The notes beneath the pieces were generated by a model. That model searched no databases and was not told the origin of the DNA. It saw only the letters and a list, made by a program, of their open reading frames with translations. From Tigriopus japonicus (Eukaryota > Arthropoda > Copepoda > Harpacticoida > Harpacticidae), in NCBI GenBank assembly GCA_010645155.1, contig CM021318.1, forward strand, positions 9,286,762 to 9,350,761: a stretch of 64,000 nucleotides of DNA. Direction: 5' to 3'. This document shows positions 1-12,608 of this stretch, in pieces. The position numbers were made by a program, and so were the translations under genes. Each line of letters starts with the position of its first letter. Position 1 is the stretch's first letter.

Positions 1-1748
1 TACTTTTACTTTTACAAGAGCTCTTGAGCAACATGCCCGACATCAAGAGCAATGCAGACAAACTCACTTGAATGTTGAGTCATCAGTCACAACAGTTGCT
101 GCCAACTGGAAATGCTCATTGGTACTACCATTGTTCAAAAGCGAGGCTTTTAGGTGGTACAAATAAAGGAAATGCTAACATGTCCAACATGATGGTAACA
201 ACCAACCTCTCGCCATGAGACATTTTGATCCACTCAAGAATAAGATTTGAAATCGCTGCATTGTCCAATTTTCCAAGGCAATTCAGAATTTCATCGCGGT
301 TTCTCTGGATTACTTCGGGGAGTTAGGTTCTAAGCCTATCGTATTGGAAAATGGTTACTCTAGAAGATTGTTGTTAATTTCCGCTTGATGGCTTGTAAGA
401 CGCTAAGTTGGTTTAGACGGCTCATTAAATGAAACTGGGGGAGAAAATAGGTGAAGAACTCGAGAGAATGAAGATTCACCCGGAGTTTTATCAAGATCGA
501 GCGCTTTTAGTAAATTAGGGGATTATTTGAGAACAGTAGCCTATTTCATTTAAAGAATGACAAATGCGTGCGCCACAGGATGATATATTTTGGAACCTGA
601 ACTGGAACCTATATTATTAACGTCAAAGCGTACATCAAAAATCATCAATGCATTAGTCCCAAAAAATCTCTTTCGTCCTTGAAGACTGAAGGCAGGCAAC
701 ATTTAACTCGGAAGCAGTGAGGCTAGATACAACCATCCACGTGGCTCACTTCTACTGTTATCACTCAGATTACTTGGAAAGCTGCTTCGGCTTAGAAGTA
801 CCCATTAAGATAGAGGTGGTCTTGTGTGGCTATTATGAAGATTAAGAAGCTCTGTCATTGCTCATCCTCTCGTGATAAGGAGAACTACGACCGACGGAGG
901 AAACTTTCTGTCCGAACAATGAATTCGAATGTCACGATAACAAAACTTAGTAACCACGATTTCTTGGTTAGTGCCAACAAAGTCGTGTCGCTCTTTCCAA
1001 TCGGGAACGGATTCACTCCTCCATTTGGACATGGATTGATTCGGTCCATTTGTCTAGCTTATGGTCGTATGGTTTGCCAGGTTCGAGAGAACCACTCGTT
1101 GGCAGGTCCAAAAAAGAGCCATCAAGGATATATCCAAAGTAAGATCCTTGTGACATTTGATCAGACCAAGAATTTGACCAAAGCATTCTCAATTTTTGGT
1201 ATCAAAGAGATTAAAGAAAAAACTCCTTGGTACATTGATTCAGACTTTGCGATTTTAGAATCCGAAAATGAAGCCTCTTCTTTTCTAAATTGTGACTCGG
1301 GAATAGATTTATTGACCCCAAAAGGAGCAACTATTGGTCCAATTGATCACGAGGTTCGCCTGAGCCCTCGTTAGTGATGATTCAAGGAATTATTTGATGA
1401 CTCGATAAGTGTCCACTCAAGTCAGTGGACGTGCAATTGGTTTTTTCCTCCTCCAAAAGCAAGCTGGTTCCTTTCTGGTGGACTAATGTCTTTTGAGTGA
1501 GATCTCTGGTATTGAGAGGCACGAAAGGCAGCGCCTTGGAATGATTTATAGGTGATTTATGCGATCTTCTTCGACAATGGCCCACAAATGATGAGGGGGA
1601 GGGGGAATGGCAGCGGACGGTGAAGAAGCGAGACGCTGCTTTCCAATACTTAAGCTTGCTCACCATCAGGCTTATCCATATAATAGGACAACCGACCAAC
1701 CGACCGACGTACAGTACATATAGGGTTTGTTTTTGGTCCGATTTTCAG
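1..1748. other. Upstream intron or 5' flank of UBXN6; one unexplained ORF
   Basis: No exon of the missing UBXN6 N-terminal half is recognisable here, so its 5' exons probably lie beyond the left edge and this stretch would then be intronic. A (+) ORF at 835-1374 is listed separately. No repeats with clear ends were seen. Confidence 0.4.
835..1374 (+). CDS. Intronless ORF of unknown function (179 aa)
   Basis: This is an uninterrupted ATG-to-TAG frame of 179 codons. The open frame extends 9 nt further upstream to a GTG, but 835 is the first ATG. The start is basic and Cys-containing (MKIKKLCHCSSSRDK). The middle has globular-looking composition, with FPIGNGFTPPFGHGLIRS and a Trp/Phe/acidic C-terminal part. 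I see no signal peptide, membrane segment or family motif, and I do not recognise it. It lies just upstream of UBXN6 exons on the same strand and may sit in a UBXN6 intron. It could be a nested single-exon gene, a retrocopy, one exon of a larger gene, or a chance ORF. Its length is above chance expectation in this AT-rich DNA. Confidence 0.35.
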   Translation: MKIKKLCHCSSSRDKENYDRRRKLSVRTMNSNVTITKLSNHDFLVSANKVVSLFPIGNGFTPPFGHGLIRSICLAYGRMVCQVRENHSLAGPKKSHQGYIQSKILVTFDQTKNLTKAFSIFGIKEIKEKTPWYIDSDFAILESENEASSFLNCDSGIDLLTPKGATIGPIDHEVRLSPR

Positions 1749-4625
1749 GCCAAGAATTGCGTGGAGACCTTATGTAAATACATTGACAACATCGTGAAGA
1801 ATCCGAGCGAAGAGAAATTCCGCAAAATCCGCAAAACCAATAAGGTCTACCAAGAGAAAGTGGCTCCCGTGGAAGGACACGACCTGTTTCTTGACGCTGC
1901 GGGCTTTGAAACTATGACCATTGACGACCAGGTAAGAGAAAACTTGGGCTGATAAATTCCTTGACGAAAAAGAAGTTCGTTCTTGTGGTCTTTATGGGGA
2001 AATTTGAGAACGACGTGATCGATAAGTCATGACCATGTCGGAAGTTTCTTTGTTGGCCTTTGCCTTGTCAGCCGAAATCATTTCGGGTCATTGCTTTTTC
2101 TGTTCCACAAGGGAGCCTCTCTTTAAAGAATGAAACCCTCTTCCGTTGTGGCACAGAACTTCTGGAGCTTTTTGCGTAAAGCAATGGAAGAAAAATGACT
2201 CTGGCAAGGTCTACATGAGAAGATTCTAGTGGACTTTTTTCAATTGGTCATTCCTTGTCGTCACGAGTAATATGCGGCCTAGATGGCCAATGAACATGCC
2301 TCGATAACGTTCCTTTATACCATATGTTGAATGCATTTTCTGAAAGGCTTGGCAACCAAATAAACCTTGGGTTAAGGACAAGAGCATAGATGAATTCAGT
2401 GGTCTATGACAAGAGTTATTTTCTCGATGTTGTTGCGTGGCTAAGGAAGGAAGGAAGAAACGTAGCCCATCTCTTTGAGTTGTACCGAGCTCCTTTTGTT
2501 CCCAGGAACAATGCCAGCCTTCTGGGCAGGGCCTGTGTGTGTTTCCGTTTGAATGTGATGAAGTGTTCTGATATTAATCCCCTTGTGCCCTGGTTGTTTG
2601 CCGGGGCGGTTTTATTCGTTGTAGGAGTTCTGGGTGTTCGCCCCCGACCACGTCAACGATGAACAACTCGAGACTCTGTCGTTGCTGAAGGACGCTTTAC
2701 TCTCGAGTGAGCCCATTCGAGCGGAATTGGATCGGGGTCTCCGGGTTCTGATGCCCGCTCAAGCAGCCAGGAAATTTACACTTCCGCCCGATTTCTTCTC
2801 CGTGGGCGTGGATGAGATTCGGAAAGAGCAGCAAGCATTGTAAGTAAACATCACATGGGAGATTGAAGAGAGCGTGTTCAGTTGAACTAGGCACAACACG
2901 CCTCTATGGGAGGGGAGAGTATATTAGCTAACAAGATTTTTGAGTGCGAAACTAGAACCTCAAGACAGCCAATGACCTTAAAAAGAAATTGGACTGATCT
3001 TAAATACCTTGTCATTTTGAGAGCATATAACATTTAAAGTGTTCTTTGAGAAGTTTCCCGGCTATTTAACTAACCCTCACTAGTTGTAGCTGTCGGGTAA
3101 GCCTTGTGATAGACTGAGATTAAGTTTGAAAAAGTTTTCTATGGTCTGACCCTCCTCTAACTTTGGAAATGACTAAATCTCGCTCAAAGTTTGAGACATC
3201 CCGGAATGACGCCAACATGCGAAATTCCCGTCGAGTAGAGAGCAAAATCCTTTTAGCGCTACCTAGGCTAGTTAGTGCCTGGAACCATGATAAAGAACTC
3301 ACTTGGCTCTCACAATGGGTCGCTTTGTCTGCGACTGCGAGGATGGCACACGATTTACTGTTGTTTTTGGACCCAGTCTAAGGACTCTTTTCGGATGGTC
3401 ATGTGCCTTTAAATGAGGACAGAAAAATGCTTGTAAAAACGATCTTCGAGGCTGAAGCTCCTTTGGCTCTGTATGAATGGAACTCATTAGTGAGGAGTGG
3501 CAATTCTCATTTGTTTCAATAATGTTCTGTCGAGTGCCAAGAATCTTCTTCAAAATCCCGTTGGAAACGAACCCTCACAATCATTATGATATGAGATGAA
3601 CCAAATATGTAAATGTTTGTTCCAACATATTGTTTGTACTCTCATTCAGATTTATCTTTTCGCATTATCCCTCTAACAGAGGGGCAATTTGCAATGAAGT
3701 CGGTCCATTTTTATCTCAAGGCTTGGCACCAAAAATCCCCTCAAGAGGAAAAATCCAAAAAGCTTTCTTGGAAACATCCATGCGCTATCTCGAAGTTCAG
3801 CTCTTCTTATCGTCGCTGAATGCACTTTATATAACGAAAATGAATCAAGAATGCAATCAAAGCCCAATCTGTACGCAAGGCTTCACATACCGTGGATGCA
3901 TTCCCGCTTTTGGGATTTCCTGGAAAGAAGAAGATTGAGAGAAAGTGAGAGATTTACTCAAACGGTGCCAGCTTTGTTTATGAAGCCGTTTTTAAATGCC
4001 ATATTTTGTATTTACTGACGATCATTCCCGCATTTTCTCCCCCTTCGGCCGCCCCTTTTGCGCAATAAAAAATTAGCAGGTTTCATTGGGAGTTGATAAA
4101 TATATTTGGGAATAAAACATTGGATCCATTGGTTCTTGTTCCCTTGCAGAACCGAAAACCTGGAACGCGAAGGAATGCTTCGAACCAAAGCCATGCGAGA
4201 ACGAGAACTGCAGCGCGAGAGGCGCAAATATCGATATTCTTTGATTCGCATTCGATTCCCCGATGGAATGGTGATTCAGGTGAGATGTCAATACTTTGTT
4301 TCGGAACAGCCTCGAGCCCAAATAATTGAGAATTATGTTTCCATAGGGCACGTTTTCGGTGTACGAAAAGTATCGGGCAATCCACGATTTCGTTGCCGAA
4401 TGTCTCGAATATCCTCTTCCGTTTGTACTCTATGAAGCTGGATCCGGTGGACATCGTCTCGAACAAGGCGACTACGATAAGACGTTGATGGACTTGGAAC
4501 TGATCCCATCCTCTCTGTTGACATTCGCTTGGCACCCTGAAGTGGCCGATGAGGTGAAGTCGCAGATTGGCGGCAACACCTCATTTCTTAAAGTCGAGGT
4601 TCGTCTTTTAGCTGATGAAATGTGA
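1749..4625 (+). CDS. UBXN6: UBX domain-containing protein 6 (UBXD1), 3' part of gene
   Basis: UBXN6 is a cytosolic p97/VCP adaptor working in endolysosomal and ERAD trafficking. Four exons are visible: 1749-1931, 2625-2839, 4150-4279 and 4347-4625 (TGA). All have GT/AG ends and phases that join without a break (268 residues). Exon 1 carries the PUB domain that binds the p97 C-terminus (NCVETLCKYIDNIV, then RKIRKTNKVYQEKV). Exon 2 holds the linker ending in DFFSVGVDEIRKEQQ. Exons 3 and 4 carry LRTKAMRERELQRERRKYRY followed by the C-terminal UBX domain (RIRFPDGMVIQ, then GTFSVYEKY). The last exon ends SFLKVEVRLLADEM, which aligns with the usual UBXN6 C-terminus, so the stop was accepted rather than a weak donor just before it. 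Human UBXN6 is about 440 aa. The missing N-terminal part should lie off the left edge. Confidence 0.9.
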
Positions 4626-5165
4626 CGTTGACCAAGTGTGTCTACATGAAATTCCATATTTTAACATTGTACGATGAAATCCTTCTTGATGTGGGTTGGC
4701 TTGCTTATGAAATACAATCTTGACTCAGAGTAACGTTTAATCCGTTTTTGCCGTCTTCCATACAAGTGTTAGTGCAAAGTGATAATCCCTGGGTGGAAGA
4801 TGCCCGACTGCGGCGTCAACAACGGTTATTGTGTGGAAAGGGGGAGAGAGAGTAAAATTAGATGAGGTTTGCCAAGGCTGAAAAGAGACGATGGCACTCT
4901 TCCCTTGCAAGGATGGATGCATTACAACCTTCCCGACACTGACAAGAATGAACAATGAACACACATTAGTCAACGTTTAGACCGGCAACGCATCAATGTC
5001 TTCAACGTTCCACAATTTGAATAGTGTCGACCTTCCTGAGGGATCAAGATATTTTTGACTGAGAGTTGCCAGCAATAACTCCTCCTAGTTGTTGACTTCT
5101 CTCTGAGATCAACACGGTCTCCTCACAGGATCAAATAAAAAAACCAATCTCAAAAGTGAATTCGA

Positions 5166-8100
5166 ATGTCGACTCTTTTGCATTTGGTGATCCTCTCCAT
5201 CTTTGTTGGAACAGGTAACCCAGAACCAACAACAACAATAACCATTGAACTGTCGTCTCGGAAATATGCGTTTCAATTCTTGGGCACATCGTGGAACTTC
5301 ATATTTTGAACCCAAAAGGGAGGGATAGAAGGAAGGACGAAGAGGACTCAACTTGGTTTGGGGTCCACATCAACGCTTAATGGCTTGTTCATTTTAGATC
5401 TCGTTGGAGCTGTCTCAAATCCTTTTGGCCCCCAGAAACAGCCACCACAAACAACACACATGTAATAACGTTCGTCTTTCATAAGAACAATACCATGGAT
5501 GAGCATGGTGTGAGCTGAAGTTGGAACCATTTCAGAGAATTATTGGAAAAAACTTGATAGTTGGGATTAGGCCCCATGTTCCCTCATGCAGCATAACTTT
5601 TGGGTTGGGGTCTGTCCAGAGATTGAACGAAAGTACCAACTAGAACGAGTGGAGCTTTACAAAGTTTCAGCCCGTTTATGCTCTGGGATTCCCGTATCAT
5701 CATCATGTGCCAATGTTCTTCAAGTCTTGCTTTTGCCAGTTAGAGTTCCCTTTGTATTAGGATTAGGACCGTCTGAAGTGTCCTCCATGAGACTGCCCGG
5801 ATCCATTTCCAGCCTTTACCCAAAAGATGGGCTCGTTGTGGATGAGGATGAGCAGATCTGGGTCATGGATCCCTTAAGTGTTAGACGAGTTCCCAACAAC
5901 CTGCTAGACGTGAGCTAAGAGAGAAAGAGAGGAAACACTTAAATCCGTAGGGCATCACTGATTGACTTCTATATCAAAAACCCTGCAGGGAAACGACTTA
6001 ATGGAAGAGATTGTGGAGCCAATCGTCAAATTCGACACGTTCCCCGTAACGGGTGAGTGCCCATGTTTTAGATCCAATGGCTCAACACGGGATCTCCGAG
6101 GAGTCACGAATTACACAGTTTTTGTCTTTGATCGCACTCGTTCATTCGAAATTGCTTCAATCTTGCTTTGGTTTATTGCAGCTCCTCAACCATCGCTTGG
6201 AGCCAGACACGTCATTAGTGGAACCTCATCTCGTTCCAAGAAACCCCAGAGTGTTCCATTTTCAGATCCACGGGGTCTTGGCGGCATTGTTTCGGAATTT
6301 TCGGTAGGGTTGGACACTGGACTTGATGTGACCGAAGTGGATGGATCCAAAAATGGACCAGCATGGACCACCAAGGAACGGGAAGGATCCCTTCGGTTAA
6401 TGGAAAGACAGGGCTATGAGGACTTTGCTCAAGGTTCTCAAGACGTCAATACCGCTGGCAACAAACGAGACATTATGCAAGAGGTAATAATCAAGTGGTA
6501 TCTCGTGGTCCAAATGGACCACGAGCTGCAATATTCCTTCGGGGAATAAGCACAACTAAAAGAATTTCTAGAACCTATTCCATCGGTGGCGATTACCATA
6601 GCTCTCGCAAAGAGATCCCACATGAATTGAAATAAAGTATGAATCTTGGCGCAAAGTGTAAGAAGCTCTTTGGCCTGAGCCTTGAACCATGACGAGAAGT
6701 TTGAATACTTGGCTAGCTTAATTCCGAAATGTCTGGAGCACAAGTTTTCTCCGAATTACGACTCGGCAAAGTTCTGCCGTGCGTGAACGCTGAGATCTCA
6801 TCACGATGGGAGAGGATTGGCTCGAAGTGCAATTCCGAATCAAATTCCCAGGAACCATTGTTCCAAGTCCTGCGTTTGGAGCCTTAGATTGGTTCGGCCC
6901 CCTTCCACAAGCCAAACTATGCCCAAATCATGACCAAAAAACACTAGGCCACAACTATTGCTATAGCCCTACGTCAACTTGAGTCCGAAATGCATTCGGT
7001 GGCGAATAAGAGACTCAAAATGACGTTAGAAGAAGTAGAAGGGTCTTAAGCGGTCATGCGATCTTCGTTCCTGATTGGCAGTCTGGAAATGCACCAAGTG
7101 GGATTCTCCATGAGGATGTAAATCAAAACCTTGCATGAAGATCCACGTGAAATCTTAGATTTGCAAAGTACTTCATTCGTGAAGAAGCTGTCTGGCCCTT
7201 ATGGTCCTGAAAGTGAAGACCAGAGATGAAGGTTGGAAGAACCAAATTGCATTTCGTACCTACTGAACAAGGTTTCTCAGTTGGGACACCCATTAGTGGA
7301 AAGGTCCATCTCACCACGTCTGACATAATTAGGACTTCATCTGCTTTGTTTAGGGACCTTGCTTATTATACAGCCTGTCATAAGTTTGGACAGCCTTGCA
7401 ACATTAACTAAGACTGAGGGGACTCACATTTGTTGAGAAAGGCCACTTATAGCTACGTAAATTTGTCCGTGAAGGATTCACTAAACCGAATTTACTGTGC
7501 CTTCTCGACTGAGAAAAAAACATGGAAAAGAATTGAGTTGATTCATTTGACATTGCTTGTGTGGCATTAATTATGACGATTGGCCTTTCTAAAGTTACAA
7601 GGTGTGCTTATAAGGGTATATTTGTTGTTGCATGTGGTCTTTTGTGTTGCCGTTTTGGTTCATTTTTGTTGCGAGTTAGTTGTGCAAATAAGGCCAACTC
7701 GATGAGAAGTGCCAGATCTCAGTGTCAACAATAATTTTCAATGAAGTTGGACAGAATACTAAACTATGGTTGGAACTGGAAGTGCATCCTTGAGCTGTTG
7801 CCTTAAGCTGTTAGATAGAAGTTAGATTTCATCTCCATCTTTTACAATACACTAAGAGAAAAATTGTCGGTGACAGTTGAGATACAACGGAGGACTTCAA
7901 CTTACTCAAGGTGACCATTATGGAAATTCTGGACTCATTAGAGCTTACCTTTCTACTAATTCTCCCCTCATGTAAACTTCGAACCCCTCACCAAAACCAC
8001 GAGGCATGTCATTGTTCTAAAACTTTCGGAAAATTTAGGACGACTGTCAAATTAGGAATTTCAGCGGGTCCAAAACTGTGCACATTTATTTTCATTGTAT

Positions 8101-8927
8101 ATTGAATGAGCCCATTGGTAAGACTACCTCCATAGCAAGCAGGGCGAGGCAAGGATCTCAATTATGGCTTGCCATTTTGGCCTGCTAGAAAAATATATCA
8201 CCTTGAGGCCTTGGCTCTCTTTCTTTCTCTTTCTCTCTCTCTCTTTTATTTCCAGAGCTACGGACCAATGTTTCGAGAAGATGTTCCTGAGCGAGATGGA
8301 CGCAAAACTCTTGGCAGTGAGGCTCCTGGCATTAGAATGATGGTAATCAAACACCAGAAATGGCATTTTTTAGAAGCCCCTGTCTGATATTCTTGGCCAA
8401 AGACGGAATCGAGATTTTCCTCCTTCTTGTTGGAGAGATGAAGAATTCTTAGAATTAAAACTAGACTCCCAAAGGATCATGGCATGTTTTGTGCAAGGAT
8501 CGCCTTCTGAGATCTGTCCAACTTTTCCCCCTTCCAAAATGATCTTATGCTCCATTCCAATCTTAGACAGAGACTATCTTTCCTCGAGGGCTTGAATCTG
8601 ATAATTTGAAGTTTAAATATTTATCGAACAGCTCTAACTTTGGACTCAACTTTTTAGATGAACTCTCTGAAAGACGGAGGCATTTTAAAATTCGGTGAGT
8701 ATTTCTCCATAAATCAAATCGAACTCCCAAAAACGTCCTCTATCTCTCTCTTTCTCGTCATTGGACTCTTGAATCCAGATGGATTAAGTGGCAATGATGG
8801 ATGGTCGATTTTCGAGATGAAGGCCACGGTGATGAAACCATTATCACCCAAGGCGAAAGAAGAACACTCATCCTTCTCTTCGGACGCACTCAGCCAACAA
8901 ATGTTTACGTCAGATTTGCTTGAATAA
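5166..8927 (+). CDS. Secreted protein of unknown family, complete seven-exon gene (285 aa)
   Basis: The exons are 5166-5214, 5740-5909, 5989-6052, 6182-6483, 8256-8342, 8658-8694 and 8779-8927. All boundaries are GT/AG and the phases (1,0,1,0,0,1) are consistent through to a TAA. Exon 1 encodes a classic signal peptide (MSTLLHLVILSIFVGT), which fixes the start. The mature protein is hydrophilic, has no cysteine and no membrane segment, and is rich in acidic, Gly and Ser residues. It includes DGLVVDEDEQIWVMDPLSVR in exon 2 and a lone dibasic site (GNKRD) in exon 4. I recognise no domain. A precursor of secreted peptides is possible, but no Gly-basic amidation repeats are present. An AATAAA overlaps the stop region (8923-8928), probably too close to serve as its poly(A) signal. 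The long intron 4 (6484-8255) shows nothing convincing. Confidence 0.65.
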
Positions 8928-10479
8928 ATAACCATAAAAAGCCCTCTATTTAGATTAATTATTTAATGTGGTGGAAAGTTTTCATCTTGATCATCTACAA
9001 CGCTTTATCACACAAGCGTTCATGGTTGTAGACCCCTTATTCATGGAATTAGTCACTAAGGCTTGATGCTTTCATAGCTAGGCAAGGCCACATCACAAAC
9101 GAGAGCGGTTTTTTTATCTTTACAATTTATTACATGATCCACTAGCTGGCTGTACTAGTTATTACAGGGTCTTGTTGAGCTATGTTGAGACGCTTGGGGT
9201 CTAAAACTAAATAAAGACCATTTTGAATATTTCTGACCTAAAAAAAACTGAGTACAAATTCAAATCTGAGATTTGATATTTGTCTTTTGATCGGACTTTA
9301 CCAACCATTTTTAAAAGGATCAAGCTATGTGATAGACCAGACTAGCTGTATTGCTTCAGATAGAAAATCTAACATACTGTCATCAAAACCAAAAAAGTAT
9401 TTCCAAATGGTCCTTATAGCTTGCTGTCTACCAGTGTGCTGTTGCGAGAATCATCATATTATGAAGCATTTTTGTTGACGCTCCAAGGGTTCAACTTCAA
9501 GTCTCAAGGAGAATATCATAATAGCTTTTAGCATTTTGACGGGAACATTTTGACCAAAACGACTAATCAATGGACACCTTTCACGTTCAATGCTTGGTTC
9601 GTTCCCTTTCAAAAAGTTCTTGAGTACAAAGCGCTTTAAGTTCCAAAATAACTGGCTCAGGGAACGTGGAGCAGCACATCAGTTATAACTGGAAATGATT
9701 TATCAGCCGTGTTCAAACAACACCTAGTTCAACTACCAATATCTTTCTTTCGTCCTGTCGCTAACTAGCCAAAAAACAGATCCTTTGGCGCATTCTCAAA
9801 ATTCTAGAAAAACAACACCAAGAACGAATGAGTAGAGCTTAGCATTGGCATTTCCCGGTCCTCATCTCCCATTGGAGGTGTTCGTTTCGACTCCATTATT
9901 TTCCGTTGTTGCCTTGTTTGTACAATGGATGGATGGATGGATGCGGAAAGACGACGACAAAAAATTCTGCGACTGTCTATTGGGTGTCGAGAGGATTAAG
10001 AAAATGGATCCAAATAGAAACCGCCCACATATTTGTTGAGATGTGTTATGAATTGAGCCGAGTCTTCCTCTCTACAATTGGGGTTTGCAATCAGTGAAAT
10101 GCAGGCCACGTGTCGGTGGTGGACTGAGAATTTTTTGATGGTTTTTGATGGTCCAAAAAAGATCTCAGAGCAGCCCGTCTGAGTGACACAACAAGAAGTA
10201 CATTTTAACCTCCTTTTTTAGGTATTCCTGAAGTGAATTCCAACAGGGTAAGCATAAGTTGAGTAAACTCCCTACCGGAAAACAATGAAGGTTAACTTTC
10301 ACCTCACCTTTCAAATGTCATATGAAACACAGTACTGGTCCTTTTTTACTTGAAATGAAATCTCTTTTCGTAAGCAAGACGGTGAATTTTGTGCTGACTA
10401 CAATCAACTCAATTTGATTGCATTGCTGGTCCAAGAAGACAACTCGTTTTCATTGTTCGTATTGATGGATCGACAGAGC

Positions 10480-10550
10480 TCTGAACCGAAACCAAAAGTT
10501 TTCGCCGAAAGAGGGGGAAACCGAAACCAAAAGCAGCTGACGGCTGATTC
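10480..10550. repeat. CCGAAACC-rich dispersed repeat fragment
   Basis: Two blocks of CCGAAACCAAAAG flank GCCGAAAGAGGG. A rearranged reverse-complement relative occurs at about 20477-20560 (TTGGTTTCGG ... CTTTCGGTTTCG), and shorter pieces at 11055-11095. Element ends are not visible. Confidence 0.4.
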
Positions 10551-12261
10551 AACGCATCCAATTAGTGATGTGACTTGGTACTTGGGCAAGCTTTTTTGTG
10601 CGAGGTCGTAAGTTAATGCCGCCAATTGGCTTTTGTGAAATCGTATTCCCCTCTGCTTACCAATCTTCCTAGACCTGTTTTTCATTAAGGAGAACGGAAC
10701 GGCGTCCCTGACTTTTGTGACTTCTGAGCAGGGTTGCAAATGACACTCAAATTTGTGTTTGCTGATATAGGTGAGTACAGCAAAAAATCTCCATTAGGTG
10801 ACCCTTCCTTGCAACCTCCCGTGAAAAAACTTGCTCAAGCCCAGATTTCACATCACTACATCCAATTGTTAATTGGTGTACCTTGTTGGATTGGTTGTCC
10901 AGCGGCAAAATTTTAGAAACACAAAATTTATCTTAAAATCTTATATTTCATGTGCTCAACGATGGGAAGTCACATATTTTAAAAGTTCCAGGCGATTTTG
11001 GACCAAGAGAAATTCGATTCTGATCTCAAACTCCATTCTTTACAGTGTATGTGAGCTTTCGGTTTCGGGAGCTATAACCGAAACCGAAATTAGGGCCATC
11101 ACTACTAGTTTGGTGAGGTTTTAAACTACTTCAAGTGGTCCATGACAAGTGTTTCGAAGGTTATGTACGTACTGTAGAGACTATGAGTCTTTCTAATCGA
11201 ATTTGTGAGCCTTGCCAAGTGATTTTTGGCCGCAACTCTAGACAATGATTAGTATGCAGCCAATACAGAAGTTTTGTCTTTTGTATGATGAAATAACAAT
11301 TATAAGGGGTAGTAAAGTCGCACGTTCGCCTTTCTTGTTAACCAAATACAGAGTGGATGCAATTGCCCGAGACTTTCTATTTTTTACTTCCGTCCTAAGA
11401 CTTGATCTTAAAGAACCGGGAGCGGGATGGAGGCCACAATTCAACTTTCCCTTCACTAATCTCTGTCAACCGTGGCAAAAAACCTGAGGCACGAAAAGTG
11501 ACGTTTTAAACTCTACTTGGTCCCGAGAGCTAACTTCTCTCATTCGAAATCCTTTGGGAAACTTGACGTGGTTCAAACTTTGCCATGATAATACTTCAAG
11601 TGGTTCTAAAAGTCCCAGGATTCATTTGGGACCCACCATCAGCTTTCAATGTGTCACGTCAAGGGTCAATAATTGATCTGCATCTGTTTTTCGTACTCAT
11701 TGCCCCTTGATTCCATGTTGAGTGCGTGCTCTGTTCCTAGTGTTCCCACTTTGTGGATGTTCGGGAAGAGAAGGAGAGGGAAGGGGAACTCTTCCTCTCG
11801 TTTCCCTTACGGATAAGGATTCCTTCAACCCCCCGTCTCTATTTCTCCGTTCCAAGGATCGGAGGCAACTTCTTTAACTTCTTTGGAGAGGAAACTTGGA
11901 GCATCGTCGTCTCGATGTTTTCGTCAGTCGTTGACAAGAAGCCGTTCTCTGAAGGTGCCATTTCGCCGGAGTGAAATAATGACCGGAGAGTAGAGTGGTG
12001 AAAGGATGGATTTAGCCTGGAGCGGCCAGATGCCAAACAGGGTTTATCGATCAATAGATGTCAAGGTAAGAGCCTTTCAAGAGAATATGCGTCGTACTCT
12101 CGAGGTGAATATTGCTTAAAACCCCTATAATCTTGTCAAGAAAAGGGGCCAGATATTCATTCAAAAGAAGCTTGTGACTTGGCGGTTTTTGGGATGACAT
12201 TTGTTGCTTACAATGATTTGATCCAAGCAAATTACAAAACTCAAACACTGAAAAGACCAAC

Positions 12262-12267
12262 TTTATT
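12262..12267 (-). promoter_or_regulatory. Possible poly(A) signal of LGIC-1
   Basis: AATAAA on the minus strand, about 365 nt beyond the LGIC-1 stop. Use of this site would make the channel 3' UTR run antisense across the whole CTLD-1 signal-peptide exon (12528-12608). Confidence 0.35.
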
Positions 12268-12527
12268 AGTAATTTGAACAGAACACCTGTCTTGCGTATT
12301 CGAGTTGGAAATGAAAAAACACAAAGAAATACTTGGCATCATTCATAGCCTCACATTTAGTTTCAACATTTATGATCGTTTCAGATTCCCCCTTGAAAAC
12401 AGATGCACCAAGACACCATATTTCACCCTACAATCCTCCAATTCACACGAAGATAGTGCTTCAGATCCCGATTGTCTTTTGTGGCTTTAGCCACTTTGGA
12501 CTTGTTCAACCAATAAATTCAAACATA

Positions 12528-12608
12528 ATGAGACATTGGCTTGCTTCAGTGTTTCTGCTATCTCTCAACATCATGGATGGTGGTTTCAATCAGGAGCATC
12601 TGCAAACC
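12528..12608 (+). CDS. CTLD-1 exon 1, signal-peptide exon
   Basis: 27 codons from ATG to a GTAAGT donor in phase 0. The sequence is a typical hydrophobic secretion leader. It is recognised as the lectin start because a homologous exon sits at 32567-32668 before CTLD-2, both end in phase 0, and both next exons begin in phase 0. Its 3' end is 23 bp from the LGIC-1 stop codon on the other strand. Confidence 0.75.

Larger units (their letters stand above)
8928..12527. other. Intergenic spacer with repeat fragments
   Basis: No gene was found here. It contains a short (TGGA)n run near 9923-9945, CCGAAACC-rich fragments at about 10480-10550 and 11055-11095, and a segment at about 11870-11970 that resembles 27210-27300. 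A TTTATT at 12262-12267 is an AATAAA on the minus strand and could be the poly(A) signal of the channel gene that ends at 12632. Confidence 0.5.

Noticed and set aside
6733..6891. Small ORF inside intron 4 of the secreted-protein gene
   Set aside because: 52 codons starting MSGAQVFSELRLG, with no homology recognised and no splice link that keeps frame.
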